64,000 nt of DNA from Epiperipatus broadwayi (GCA_028023455.1 JAQFVV010000072.1:3742501-3806500), one strand, 5' to 3'; counted from the stretch's first letter, positions 46,691-57,358 are shown. Numbers and translations are program-made. The notes: generated by a model from the letters alone, not told the origin.

Positions 46691-47553
46691 GAAAGGATAA
46701 AAAGAACATCTTTTTCTATTAATTTTGTCTTCATGAAAGACATTTCTGATAGCAAAGTAAAGCATTGAATATTATCTACTTCACTAAGAAGAAATATTCA
46801 TAATGAATTCATTGTTATCAGATTTATGATTGCAGGAATATGGTCATTCCAATTTCAAAGGGGGGGGGGGAATGACAAAATAATAGTAATAACATACCAA
46901 TACATGATCTACAAATATATCCATATATAGAAATATGGTGATTCATTTTTCTGTTTATTTGATTTGTTGCTACGCTTTCCTTTAAATTCTGCAGCAAACT
47001 TTTCTTTCTAAAAGACTTTAAACACCAAGTCTAATTGGAAATCTCCAATGTAACCTCATATATATATATCCTCTCAATAAAAAAACAACTCCACCTTTTC
47101 TGAATGTCTCTGAGATAATCTTTATAATGTAAATGGGCTCTGGACTTAATCACAAAAAAACATAGCTGAATTGACTATGAACTATTTTTTATGAAGGCTT
47201 GTATTATCCATTTGTTTCATATGTCCAATCCAACAAAATGTGATTTTACAACAGTGGACTCTATAGTATTATATCCATCAAGACAAAGAACATATTAATT
47301 GGTCACGATTTTGTCATTGTATTTTTAAAAAATTTATATAACATCGTTAAATTACATTTTTCTAATGCCTTTATATTATTAAGTAAAATAACAGCTTTAA
47401 GCCAATAAACATCACATGATCACCATCTCCCATGCTTGTTCTTAACCATTATTAAAACAGACAAAACTCTCTATATGTATTGCCACTCAGTGCAAGCCAG
47501 AATAATCAATGGATGCCAGAAGGCTTGTGCATAAAATCCCTACCTAATGCCTA

Positions 47554-47620
47554 CTCATCCAATATCCCCAGACTAGTTTCTGGCTTGTGGCCTTTATCAG
47601 TGAGGAGCTTTGGATCTGAG
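47554..47620 (-). ncRNA. Hammerhead ribozyme (family E), one core change
   Basis: Minus strand: CUC, AUCCAA and UCCUCA pair with UGGGGA, UUGGAU and GAG to give a long three-part stem I. Stem II is GGC/GCC with a CACAA loop, then GAAA, and the palindromic stem III ACUAGU before C. The core is CUGAUAA instead of CUGAUGA (G to A), which should impair cleavage. Confidence 0.75.
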
Positions 47621-47953
47621 AGCACTGCACCTAGAGCTTAGGATCTAATGCAACCCTCCAGCAGCCACCTTTTATCTCTAATTAACTACAAAACTATGAG
47701 AATGAAATTGAAAACACAATATTTTCAATCCAAGCCCATTAGCTTATATAGTCATATAGGTCTAAACTCAGTTCAGTACCTATACATTTTGGTGTGTTTG
47801 GTTCTTTAATAACCATAGCCAGGCACTATCCTATTAGGCAAAATTGGTTTTAAGCCAATAAATATCACATGATCACCATCTCTCATGCTTGCACTTAGCT
47901 GTTATTAAAAAAGGCAAAACTCTTTATACATACTGCCACTCAGGTGCAGTGCT

Positions 47954-48020
47954 CTCAGATCTAAAGCTCCTCACTGAAGAAGGCCACAAGCCAGAAACTA
48001 GTCTGGGGATATTGGATGAG
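47954..48020 (+). ncRNA. Type I hammerhead ribozyme (family E), core intact
   Basis: CUGAAGA (47974-47980, a permitted CUGANGA) and GAAA (47994-47997) are intact. Stem III is ACUAGU, and C48003 precedes the predicted cleavage site (48003/48004). Stem I pairs UCCUCA with UGGGGA and AUCUAA with UUGGAU; the U:G here is AU in the minus copy, which keeps pairing. CUC pairs with GAG at the outer end. Stem II is only GGC/GCC with an A-A mismatch at its base, so activity may be low. Confidence 0.8.
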
Positions 48021-48399
48021 TAGGCACTAGATAGGGACTTTATGCACAACCCTTCTGGGATCTACTGATTACTCTGGCTTGCACTGAGTTGCAGCAATAC
48101 ATATAGAGAGTTTTGCCTGTTTTAATTAATTTAGTTAGCTGCATTAATTATCTCTAATCAAATAGCTTTTCTTCTACCGAAAAGTAATACCTGAATATTG
48201 GAGTTTGTGCTGCTTCTCAATATCAAAATCATGTTTCTATTTAAAAACAAACTATCAAGATTTTTTAAAATTAGCTCACAATCTTAAGTTGATAACTGTC
48301 CATTACTGGCTGATAAATGTTTGAGTTTTTTTAGTGCAACTTACAACGTTGATAATCTGTGTTATTATTTAAATGATTTAAAATAATCTCTATTAATAA

Positions 48400-48975
48400 T
48401 ATTTCTATAGTGTAATTTTCACTACACCATTCTTGTGTAAGATTGGGACTGGTTTCTATCCACTTTTAACACCTTGTGGAGAGGTGTAATTATAAACATA
48501 TGACCAAAGATACATGAAAAAGATGCATGATCCCCATGATGCATTTCATGCTGAACCAGCACTCATCAGTTGGCTCCGATCACAATATCTTACACGTATA
48601 TTTATCATTGTTCAATATATATAGATAAGCCAATTACTACAGTGCAATCTGTAAATATATTAATAATTTTTATTAGTCATTCATTAAACTAGAGATTATC
48701 CATTTAATGAATATTTCTTTTGTGTCATTTTTATTACACCATTCTCATGCAAGGTAGGAACTATTTACTATCCACTTTTAATACTTTGGAGGGGTGTAAT
48801 CATAAACATACCACCGAAAATGTGGAAAAAATGTATGCCCCCCCCCCCCAACGAGATATTAAAAGTGGACAGAAACCAGCCCCTACCGTATGTGAGAGTA
48901 ATGTAATGAAAATTACATTACAGAAATATTATAAGTGAATAATCTCTAGTCTAATGAATGACTAATACAAATTAT
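48400..48975. repeat. Family B ribozyme repeats, two tandem minus units and an inverted end
   Basis: Minus-strand landmarks (CACCATTCT, GGTTTCTATCCACTTTTAAC, AAACATA) occur near 48421 and 48736, 312 bp apart. The ribozyme sits at 48528-48582. In the second (5') unit the ribozyme region is replaced by a run of 11-12 C near 48838-48849. Beyond it, 48851-48975 runs in the plus orientation (AAAAGTGGACAGAAACCAG, CCTACCGTATGTGAGAGTAA), so the array again ends in an inverted piece. Confidence 0.68.
48528..48582 (-). ncRNA. Type I hammerhead ribozyme (family B), core intact
   Basis: Minus strand: UGAUC, spacer GGAG, CCAA, CUGAUGA (48568-48562), stem II GUGCU/AGCAU with GGUUC, GAAA, the palindromic stem III AUGCAU, C, then AUGG and GAUCA. 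The core is complete. The only defect is an A-A at the first pair of stem I (AUGG instead of UUGG). Confidence 0.83.
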
Positions 48976-49454
48976 TAAGATAAATATATAAATTCAACAT
49001 TCCTTTTCTTTTTAAAACTTGTTTTTATTCCAACTATAATTTTTTTTCTCCTTCCAATACAACGTTTCAACTACATTCTGTAGTCATTATCAAGTTTCCT
49101 TAAAAAATAATAATAATAATAACATAAATAAATAAAAATAAAAAACAAAAATAATAACACAAATAAATAAAATATTAATACATTCCAAATATATAATATT
49201 CAATTAAAACCATAATATTATTATAATCTACAAATACAATTATTTACCTCCTTCCCTATCTTTAATTATTTCTTTTAAATTACCTTTATAAATTAATACT
49301 CTTCTTATATAAATTTATTATCTTTTCTCTAAATCTTTAGCTCATTAACATTCTTTTTATAATCCCCCCCCTTTTATTTTTATATATTATCCCTATATTA
49401 TCTTATTTTTATCTCTATTTATTAACATTCTATTTAATACTGGTTTATACTGAT

Positions 49455-49736
49455 CTACATATACTTCCTCTTTTTTATTCTCTCTTTAAAATTTGTAACG
49501 CATTCCAATGGCCTTCTATTAAAATTTTCATGCTTAAATTCCTTTTTATGAATATATATAGCAGATTTTTTATCATATAAATGCTGCCTTAATCTAGTTT
49601 TTAATTTATTCTTACTTGTTCCTATATAAGTCATATTTATATTACTTTTTTCACAATCCATACATTTAATTATATATAATGAATTTATACATTCTAAAAT
49701 ATCAATTTTATCATAATCACTTATTAACTCACCCAA
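49455..49736 (-). pseudogene. GIY-YIG endonuclease domain of a Penelope-like element
   Basis: The 93-residue frame has SLYIIKCMDCEKS and then TYIGTSKNKLKTRLRQHLYD, matching the GIY/YIG strands with the catalytic Arg and a downstream His, then KSAIYIHKKEFKHENF, the S-A-I-x-x-H block. Open sequence upstream in a neighbouring stretch adds NRRYNTLICPVYKRKQC, a Cys pair often seen before the domain. It differs from the 12.5-kb copy and so represents a second PLE lineage. The reverse-transcriptase part is absent, so the element is non-autonomous. Confidence 0.75.
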
Positions 49737-50353
49737 ACATTGTTTCCTTTTATAAACAGGGCAAATTAATGTATTATATCTCCTATTAAAATACCTAAAA
49801 AATTTCTTAATTTTAAAAAATAAATATCTTGAATATTATATATTTGGAATGTATTAATATTTTATTTATTTGTGTTATTATTTTTGTTTTTTATTTTTAT
49901 TTATTTATTTTATTATTATTATTATTTTTTCTCTCTTTCAAGATAATTTTATTTGACCTATAAGTGATTACAAAAAAAAAAAAAAAATAAAAAAATAACA
50001 AGAAATATCTAGTCGAGGTTACAGGGTGGTATATACAAAGAAGAAATGATTCAAAAGTCAGTAGAATATAACCTGTGGATGCAAGGTGAATATTAATCAT
50101 CTAGTCTATAACGAAATACCTTTGTTAGTAAACCCTGTTTTGGCAAGTTATGGTTGGAGGGTTTTATTAAATCATAATAAGATATTAAGTCATAATAAAT
50201 ATTTTCATATAAATTATTTAGGGGTTGGTTGGAGAGGTGCTGTTTAGACCAGTTGTGAATTCCCATGTTAATATGGCCAGGTATGGATCGGCCTCTCTCT
50301 TGTCTGTTTCTTGGATATTTTTAATTATGCTGAGAAAGCAGTTATTGATTTCG

Positions 50354-51025
50354 TTAAGCGGTAATTTTTGAAATCACCTTGCATCTGGTCAACCAGATGG
50401 CAAAGTTTATGTAGGTGGCGAGCCTGATTTCAGCGAAAATGCCTCTATTTAAAACCCCTTCAAGAGATGTTAGATCTGGACCATTATTATCAATGTGTTT
50501 CTGGAAGTTTTGTCTTAGTCCCTGCCAGACCGGACAAAGGCGAAGGATATGGTCCATATCTTCTGGGCTGGAAAGACAGAGACAACATATGGGATCTATG
50601 CGGAAGCCTCTTCTATTAAGACGTATAGCTCTTCCGAGGCTACCAAGGTTAATTTTGAGAAGAAAGTCTGTGTGTTTAGGTGCTAGTTTCAATCTACGGG
50701 CTAGTTTGCGCAGTTTGTTTATGTTGATGGGGAGGTAAGTGTGTGCCTTCTGGGTATTTGAGTTGGATAGGTTGAAGGCTTCCCAATAGGTTATTTTTGA
50801 ATTGAACATGGTCGCGGAAGGTACTATGTGCGTAAAAATGTATGATATCTGCATTTGTAGCCAGATGGGAGTGAACCTCTGAGGGGGCGGTCTATCAGTG
50901 GGAAGCACTTGCTCTTTGGGAAGTGGACATTGGAAGGTCCTGCAATCAGAATAAAGTTTATGGATCATATTGTAAGTTCTCTGTATTGCGAATACCTTTA
51001 TTGAATGCAGTCCCAGTCCATTCAT
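50354..51025 (-). pseudogene. LINE C-terminal domain with zinc knuckle
   Basis: A 223-residue frame ending the element. Late in it, DPICCLCLSSPEDMDHILRL followed by C forms C-x2-C-x8-H-x4-C (near residues 147-166), the knuckle found at the C-terminus of several non-LTR clades and thought to bind the element's RNA. It is preceded by FLLKINLGSLGRAIRLNRRG. The connection to the reverse-transcriptase frame is broken near 51030-51130, where open sequence with KIIYYLAGFKP lies in another frame. Confidence 0.82.
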
Positions 51026-51130
51026 GTCTCTTGGCTTTTGAAGGGTGCCAGACTGATAAATGATTTGCGCCCACCTCTACAGAGTCGCAGACAATGGGAT
51101 TCTACTTTTTTAATGAAAGCTTCTGTTGGT

Positions 51131-51650
51131 TTAAAACCCGCAAGATAATATATAATCTTGGGGAGTACGAGGGAGTTTAAGAGTGAAACCTTTCCAAATG
51201 TAGATATATATATTTCTTGAGAGGCATGTTATGATGATGTCTATTTTGTTTAGTAGTCTTCGTTGTGTTTCCATTCTCATTGCTGTAGGGGATAGTGACA
51301 TATTGAATCCCAAGAAAGGCTGAGGCATAGCTTGTAATGAACCTGTTATCCTGTTAGCTGTTTTGATATTCCAAATTGCTGATTTGTTCCTGTTAACGGT
51401 AAGCCCATGCGTCTGAGCATAGTGCTGTAATAGGCTTTCAAGAATGTTTATTTCTTCATGTGATTTAAGAAACACCACCACATCATCCATGTAGGAGATG
51501 TGGGAGATGTTTTCATTAAGAAGAGGGATGGAGATCCCAGGCAGTGCATCCTCAATGCTCAAAAGCAAGGGATTTATATAGATCATGAAGAGGAGAGCAC
51601 TTAATGGGGAGCCCTGGGGAATGGAGATGCAGGGTTTGAACCCAGGGACA
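51131..51650 (-). pseudogene. LINE reverse transcriptase, motifs B and C
   Basis: The stretch just before the frame reads IPQGSPLSALLF (motif B). The 151-residue frame starting at 51586 then has ISYMDDVVVFLKS, the YxDD catalytic motif with both Asp intact, and HYAQTHGLTVNRNKSAIWN, the typical sequence following it. The catalytic residues of the polymerase are therefore all present across the broken frames. The frame drifts after about 51180. Confidence 0.87.
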
Positions 51651-51660
51651 ATTCTCCCAT

Positions 51661-52752
51661 TTAGAGAAAAAAAATCTCTCGATTTGCTAGGAGATTCTCC
51701 ATGATCTGAATGTATGCCAAAGGAACATGAAGAGCCTCTAGTTCACCAAGTAGTACATCTATTCGGACAGAGTCAAAAGCCCCGGCAAAGTCTAGTTGGA
51801 CTGCGACTGGCCGGGATTGTTTTGTTCTACGGATATGATCAACGAGGGGTTGAAATCGGCTTACAGCATCGCCAGTCGATGAACCCCTCTTAGCATATTG
51901 ATGCCTGGAAAGTTTTGATATGATTTTCTCTTGAATTTTATCTTTTATAATGCTTTCGATAATTTTGATTAGGAGAGGAACCATGGATATTGGCCTAATG
52001 TTATTTAAGTCCACAGGTAAATCTTTCTTTTTTATGAAAGGGACCACTGATATAGGATATATCCCTGGAAGATGTAGGCTATCAGTGGCTAAGAGATCAA
52101 TGATTCCCCTTGTAACATGTATGGTAAATTTTTCCAAGTGTAACAGAAGAAATCTAGGAATTCCATGCATGCCGGGATGAGTGTGTTCAGGCAGGCTTTT
52201 AATTTTGGAGATGATATCAGCTTCAGTAATGCTGTGAGAGTTATTTGAGTCTTTCATAAATTTGTGTCGTCTGGCAACAGTTCCAATGGGCTGCAGTTTG
52301 GTGGAATAATAATCCCTAATTTTGTTAAGCATACTGATGCCAGAGTAAGTAATACCGTCAAGGCACAAAGAGGAGGGTGTGTGATTTCTTTTTCCTGACC
52401 CGAGGGCCCATCTGATATAACCTGGAGTCCAACAATCTTGTTGTTCCAGATAATTGCGTGCTCGCTTAATACGAATATATTCCACAAGAGTCATTCTGGT
52501 TTGTTTATATGTATGTTTTAGGAGTAGAATTTGTGGGATGTTGTGTTCTGTAACTTGGATGCTTTTCAGTTCAGATGTAGTCCGATCAAGTTCTGAGAGT
52601 AATCTTAATGGCCCTTTCTGGTATCTATTGTATTGGTTAATAAACTTTTGTGTTGTGGTTATAAATGTATTCCATCCTTGTAATGCTGGTAGATTCCATA
52701 TCTTCTGTTCTTGAAAGGTGATGTATATATCTGAGATTAATTGGGGGGGCAT
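51661..52752 (-). pseudogene. LINE reverse transcriptase, N-terminal and fingers/palm part
   Basis: A 363-residue frame. After a linker of about 170 residues it has IYPISVVPFIKKKDLPVDL, NIRPISMVPLLIKIIE (the R-P-I-S-motif region), RHQYAKRGSSTGDAV (the Q-x-G/A-F-like region) and PVAVQLDFAGAFDSVR, which is motif A with its catalytic Asp. The frame ends at 51661 just after NREIFF, where a run of eight A (plus strand) causes a shift. The next motif, PQGSPLSALLF, lies in the neighbouring frame around 51610-51650. Confidence 0.87.
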
Positions 52753-53179
52753 TGTGCCTGTTGAGTAATCTCATCGTCCGGGGGAGGTTGGTTGATGTAT
52801 GAAGTTGTGGTTGCAATTTGATGGTAGCTTGAACAGCGAGATGATCTGAAAAGGCAATAGGCCAGAGCTGTGTATCTATGAACGAGATCATTTCAGGAGA
52901 GTAGAATATGAGGTCTATGAGCGAGTGAGTACTTCTGGTATAGAAAGAGAAGGCTCCTTCATGAAAGAGTGCTTTCCCACTGTGTATGTTTCTAGCAACC
53001 ATCTTTAAATATTTTTTCTCAAAATTGTCAAAAGTGTGGTTGAAATCACCAAGCCAGATAACTGGGCTAGGGTTCGATCTAATTGCTATGTTTATATTAT
53101 GTATAACTTTGTGTACTATTTGTTCATCTTTAACCAGATACACATTGATAAGAGTGAACAGAAAACCCTGGATTTGCAT
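52637..53179 (-). pseudogene. LINE apurinic endonuclease domain (N-terminus missing)
   Basis: The frame carries VIWLGDFNHTFD (the G-D-F-N motif), FSFYTRSTHSLIDLIFYS (the S-x-x-x-L-I-D-L motif with its Asp) and PIAFSDHLAV (the catalytic S-D-H). These are the C-terminal half of the exonuclease-endonuclease-phosphatase fold that nicks the target for target-primed reverse transcription. About the first half of the domain is missing through 5' truncation. The frame leaves the LINE sequence at about 52745, where a homopolymer indel shifts it against the reverse-transcriptase frame. Confidence 0.85.
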
Positions 53180-53350
53180 AGTAGCAATAATGCAATTGGT
53201 ATCTATGTGCAGGATTTTTTATTATTTTTTAAGGAAACTTGATAATGACTACAGAATGTAGCTGAAACGTTGTATTGGAAGGAGAAAGAAAATTATAGTT
53301 GGAATAAAAACAAGTTTTAAAAAGAAAAGGAATGTTGAATTTATATATTT

Positions 53351-54225
53351 ATTATCATGGAGCTATAATTTAAAAAGAAAAAGAAGTGAAAAGATGTGTA
53401 TATAATTATATATATTATTAAGATACTTCCATAATTTCTATTATCTTTTTTTTTTATTTAAAATAAAAAATATATAATTGCCCTTTATAAAATTTTAAAT
53501 AAGCCCCAGTGTGTTTATATTTCAGATTTTATTATAAATGGCAATCCAAACATAATTTTCAAAATAACAGTTTAATAAAAATGCTTGATTTATTTACTTT
53601 TAAAAAAATGATTATAAGTTTCGTGCAAAGAATAACTCTCATCATTACCCCAACAATAATATTAATATGGTTTGATTTAAGATTAGAGATTGGAAAGGGG
53701 GAAAAAAGAAAATTTATACCTGAAGTGGTTTATTATTAGTTATAATTATAAAGGACATTTTTCCTGATAGGAAATAAACTCAGCTAGTATTTATATTAAT
53801 TTCAAATTGCCTTTTGTTAAAGCAACTGAGTAGAGATTTTACTTTTATCACTTCAGCTCAGGTAAAAGCAATGAATCATCTCAAGAACCAATTGGTATCT
53901 TTCTTTCATTCTTTGATAAGACCAATCCAATCAATGGACTCGATTTGTTTTTAGATTTCATGAAATAATTTGTCTAAGACTAAGATAATACTATCCATTT
54001 CAAATTATTAGGAAAAACATGATCATAAATGTGATAGAATACATATATAATTGAAAAAAGAAAGATTATTAAATATTCTGAATTATTTATTAGCTTTTAT
54101 TTTTCTCCCCCTATCCCTCTCTCTCTCTCTATATATATATATAATTAACCTATTCATTCAATAATGAATGTTTACTATAGTAAATAGATACATTGTACAG
54201 GCTTAAACTTGTATTAATATATGTA
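53351..54225. other. Non-coding, no recognised feature
   Basis: The 76-residue plus frame at 53509-53739 has no domain I know. A CT/AT microsatellite lies at about 54113-54145. Confidence 0.45.
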
Positions 54226-54229
54226 ATAC

Positions 54230-54500
54230 ATGCAGGATTTGAACTCAGACTTTCACACGACCCACTACTCTCAGTACCATCTCATATCGCTGACCCACCT
54301 GATCACACACATGTTGAAAAGATAAATAATCACCACATATTGCTGACCCACCTGATCACACACATGTTGAAAAGATAAATAATCACCATTTGGAAATTAT
54401 TTATCTTTTCAACATGTGTGTGATCAGGTGGGTCAGCAATATGAGATGGTACTGAGAGTAGTGGGTCGCGTGAAAGTCTGAGTTCAAATCCCGCATGTAT
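54230..54500. repeat. Inverted pair of the family A tRNA-like module
   Basis: A minus-strand copy with a 48-bp direct duplication (TGACCCACCTGATCACACAC at 54291 and 54344) is followed by a plus-strand copy (54390-54497) ending in GTCTGAGTTCAAATCCCGC. The arms are nearly identical and would form a long hairpin. The ribozyme is absent; the break on each side lies shortly after the stem I 3' arm. Confidence 0.7.
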
Positions 54501-54559
54501 AATAAATAGAGGAATTTGAACTTAGAATTTTTAAATCTATATTCATCCTGCAACTTAGA

Positions 54560-54750
54560 CAATTAATATGCATGATCACACACATGTGAAAAAGATAAAT
54601 GATCTCCAATAAATATATTTCAAGCAGAACTAGAACTCACCAGTTGAGCCACATCATAATCTCCCACACATATATACAATCAGTATTCGCCTTATATTAA
54701 GGAATTGCTATCTTAATGTAAACTTAGCACTGATTGTATATATGTGCAAG
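54560..54750 (-). repeat. Family A repeat with decayed ribozyme
   Basis: Minus strand: ATTATGATGTGGCTCAA, CTGGTGA (A to G in CUGAUGA), a weakened stem II, GAAA, ATATATTTA, TTGG and AGATCATTTA. The core change should inactivate it. The upstream block ends in CAATTCCTTAATATAAGG-like sequence. Confidence 0.6.
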
Positions 54751-55980
54751 AAATAAAGTGGAGGATATATATATGTTAATGTTAAAATAATTATTGATGT
54801 GAGTCAACAAGAAAATGTTGCAATAATACCTAATTATAAATAAAAGCAGCTCGCTACTCTAACACAACTCATTGTAAGTTTGAATAATAAGTATTGCCAG
54901 ATAGTCATCAGCAGCCTTTGGAAACCAATATAACCATTCTACCTCCATTAAAAAATAAAGATAAATAATAACAATAATACACTAAAGATAAATTTTGCAA
55001 TGACTAAACAAGTCATTCTGTGAAACACAAATAGATCCAGATATAGAATGTGCAGACATTCATTCTGTTTATCTGATGTTTTTAACTCTTTCTTGATGAA
55101 TTCTGTTATCTCAGATAGGCAGTTATATATATATATTTGCTGGTCATGATATCACACAAAAATATTTGATCAGTCTATGTCTCAGCAATTTACATTAATG
55201 GCTTTAATCTCAATAGTGGTAGCATCACAGTGTTTGCTGTTTTGGGCAATACGATGACACTGTAATCATTATATCTTCTCTATTATTGTTTTAAACCTAT
55301 TATTATTATTATTATTATTTAAACCTTTTATTATTGTGTGCAGTTTTATTTTACCACAGTTACAATTTTAAAATTAGTAGTTGAAAATAAAAATCTGATG
55401 ATGTCAGCATTATATGAGTCTTTTAGGCAATTATAATAGTCAATTTGTACATCAATATCATGAGACCTGCCCCTTTATATGTCAACAGAATTGATGATTT
55501 CTGATTGCCAAAATGTTTTAACCCAAATCGAAATAACAGAAATATTTACATTCCTAAATAAAAAATTGTAATTTTCAGTAATTTATTTACATATTAAAGA
55601 TTATTTATGCAATATTATTGTAAAATATTTATTTCAAACCAAAAAACTACATCACTACAATTAGACTTTATTTCAAACCATTTATTTTTAAAACGACAAT
55701 TCTTAAAAAGTTTGTCACGACAAGCAGAACCAGTTTTTACTGGGTAAAACCTAATGATCTTTTGTCAAATAAAAATAAATTGAATCTTTATTTTTAAGAT
55801 ATATTTTCTTTCTTTAATGATAAGTAATTCCAAATTTCATTTGATTTTAAAAAATGGAATTCAAATATCTAATATTTTGTTCTACTAAGTTTTTTAAATG
55901 ATAAATTATAACCAATGATGCCAAGTGCTATTGTTATCCATAAGAACTCTGTTTAAAAATTTATTTTTATATTTCACAAA
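54751..55980. other. Non-coding, no recognised feature
   Basis: AT-rich with a short TTA microsatellite near 55300. Nothing supported. Confidence 0.5.
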
Positions 55981-55984
55981 GGTT

Positions 55985-56175
55985 AAATATTAACTTTTAG
56001 AATGTCTATCATTTGAAAGCTTACATTTGTAATAAAGAATATTAGAACATATGCTATAGAAAAAAAGATTAACTGTAAAAGGAAAATGTTCAAATATGGA
56101 GTAATGTGAACAAAAGTCTCACTAGGACCTATTCAAAATAGAAAGGTGGAGTTTGCAACTAAACAGGTTAAATAG
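55985..56175 (+). repeat. Dispersed repeat, copy 2 (pair with 11965)
   Basis: Shared blocks: TCATTTGAAAGCTTACATTTG, TTAACTGTAAAAG, CAAATATGGA, TCTCACTAGGACC and AAACAGGTTAA. Confidence 0.6.
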
Positions 56176-56185
56176 TTGTGTTAAA

Positions 56186-56235
56186 ACAGTAATAAATTTA
56201 ATTTTGAAAAAAAAAAAAAAACAGTAATAAATTTA
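56186..56235 (+). mobile_element. Tail-only insertion with 15-bp TSD
   Basis: ACAGTAATAAATTTA occurs at 56186-56200 and 56221-56235. The 20 bases between are ATTTTG followed by 14 A. This looks like a target-primed insertion that copied little more than a poly-A tail. Confidence 0.65.
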
Positions 56236-56681
56236 TAATTTAATTTTCAATTTGGTTCTGGATATCATGTGTTAACAGGCAAAAGTCAAAGAGCACAAAA
56301 TGGTAATACTTATTCACATTATATTTGGGAGCAGAAAAGATTCTAAAAAAAATTTGTTTTTATTTCAATGTTATTTTTCTTTCCCTTTTGAACCATTCTA
56401 TAAATAAATACAAACTATTTCATTTGGAGATCTTTAGAGATAGGACTGATAATCCTTCAATTTTCTTTCATTCCCATATGCTTACCTATAGTGCTATTTT
56501 GCTAGTCTTGCGTTCATTAGATGATAGAAAGTGAAGTTCAATTAATACTGATTTATCAATTAAAAAGTCAGGGTTCTGTAGCCATCAGTGACTTTAAAAA
56601 AATGTAATTCTGTCTATGATGCTTGTGATTGCTTGGTTCTTTGCATTCCGGATTTGAGATCATTTGCAAGATTACATAGAG

Positions 56682-57358
56682 TAAATAAGCAAATATTTTA
56701 TCTAGCGCCGTGCTTGCAATTATATTTCATTCCAATATCAGCCTTTCAAGCTATTTGAGCACGCACCTTTGAGAGTGTTAAATAAATGAATACTCTCCTC
56801 TTCAATCCAAGATAGCATTTATGCAGGAATAAAAAGAATCCCTCTTATTCCTACGACTCAAATTCTTTTATATGAGCAAATCTGAGATTTGCTCATATAA
56901 AAGAATTTGAGTCATTTATTCCTGCATAAATACTATATCTTGGATTGAAGAGGAGAGTATTCATTTATTTAACACTCAAAAGGCGCATGCTCAATTAGCT
57001 TGAAAGGCTGATATTGGAATGAAATATAATTGCAAGCACGGCGCTAGATAAAATATTTGCTTATTTACTCTTAATTAAGTTTCAGTAAGAATGACGTCTA
57101 GTAAATTCTAAGTAATTACACCGACGTCATTCAGTCAAAAAACATGGTAAATAGTAATTTAAAGTGAGAATCTACTCACGCTCTCTTCAGAAGTTCTTCA
57201 GATTTGCTCATATAAAAGAATTTGAGTCGTAGGAATAAGAGGGATTCTTTTTATTCCTGCATAAATGCTATATCTTGGATTGAAGAGGAGAGTATTCATT
57301 TATTTAACACTCTCAAAGGCGCATGCTCAATTAGCTTGAAAGGCTGATATTGGAATGA
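56682..57358 (+). mobile_element. 337-family composite with inverted 5' part in a 14-bp TSD
   Basis: The left part (56682-56886) is an inverted copy of the following part (about 56884-57063). The plus-oriented sequence then continues into a complete further unit ending at 57358 with GGCTGATATTGGAATGAA. The whole is flanked by AAGATTACATAGAG at 56668-56681 and 57359-57372. The units are a diverged subfamily of the 17.7-kb array: TTTATTCCTGCATAAAT and GAGTATTCATTTATTTAACA are shared. No ORF is present. Structure and TSD show one insertion of a multimer with a 5' inversion. Confidence 0.85.

Larger units (their letters stand above)
47390..48115. repeat. Family E ribozyme repeat, tandem unit plus inverted copy
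   Basis: On the minus strand, the tail block (ACTGAGTGGCA, then GAGAGTTTTGTCTG, then GATGGTGATCATGTGAT and TTTATTGGCTTAAA) occurs at 47390-47490 and again at 47850-47942, about 452 bp apart. The minus ribozyme (47554-47620) lies in between. At 47943 the orientation flips, and a plus-strand copy with its own ribozyme (47954-48020) follows. The locus is therefore a head-to-tail unit with an inverted 5' piece, the same architecture as the 17.7-kb and 57-kb arrays. TSD not found. Confidence 0.7.
49931..53218 (-). mobile_element. 5'-truncated APE-type LINE with 12-bp TSD
   Basis: Flanked by TTATTATTTTTT at 49919-49930 and 53219-53230, inside the right inverted repeat of the PLE. On the minus strand it starts within the endonuclease domain, passes through the reverse transcriptase and a zinc-knuckle C-terminus, and ends in a 3' UTR with an A run near 49975-49990 and the end TTATCTTGAAAGAG. 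The frame is broken in at least three places: near the G run at 52741-52748, near the A run at 51667-51674 and near 51130. The homopolymer breaks may be recent or assembly errors, so the element could be young. The clade (L1/Tx1-like or another APE type) is not settled. Confidence 0.85.
48981..53350 (-). mobile_element. Penelope-like element with inverted ends, split by a LINE
   Basis: The left end (48985-49200) has an inverted counterpart in two parts: 49830-49930 and 53219-53345. The match is nearly exact over both parts (for example GGAATGTTGAATTTATATA and the CAAAAATAATAACACAAATA tract). Between them originally lay only 49201-49829, containing a GIY-YIG endonuclease frame. The LINE at 49931-53218 was inserted into the right repeat. 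On the sense strand each end carries CTTGATAATGACTACAGAAT then TGTAG and TGAAACGTTG, a decayed hammerhead-like motif typical of PLE terminal repeats. Truncated PLE copies with an inverted terminal repeat at the 5' side are known for this group. Confidence 0.75.

Noticed and set aside
48838-48849. C run as a functional site
   Set aside because: It stands where the ribozyme is missing in a family B unit; probably filler or an assembly artefact.
50415-50738. 107-residue plus-strand ORF
   Set aside because: Antisense of the LINE C-terminal frame; no domain of its own.
52986-53261. Plus-strand ORFs over the 5' end of the LINE
   Set aside because: Antisense of the endonuclease frame and running into the PLE terminal repeat.
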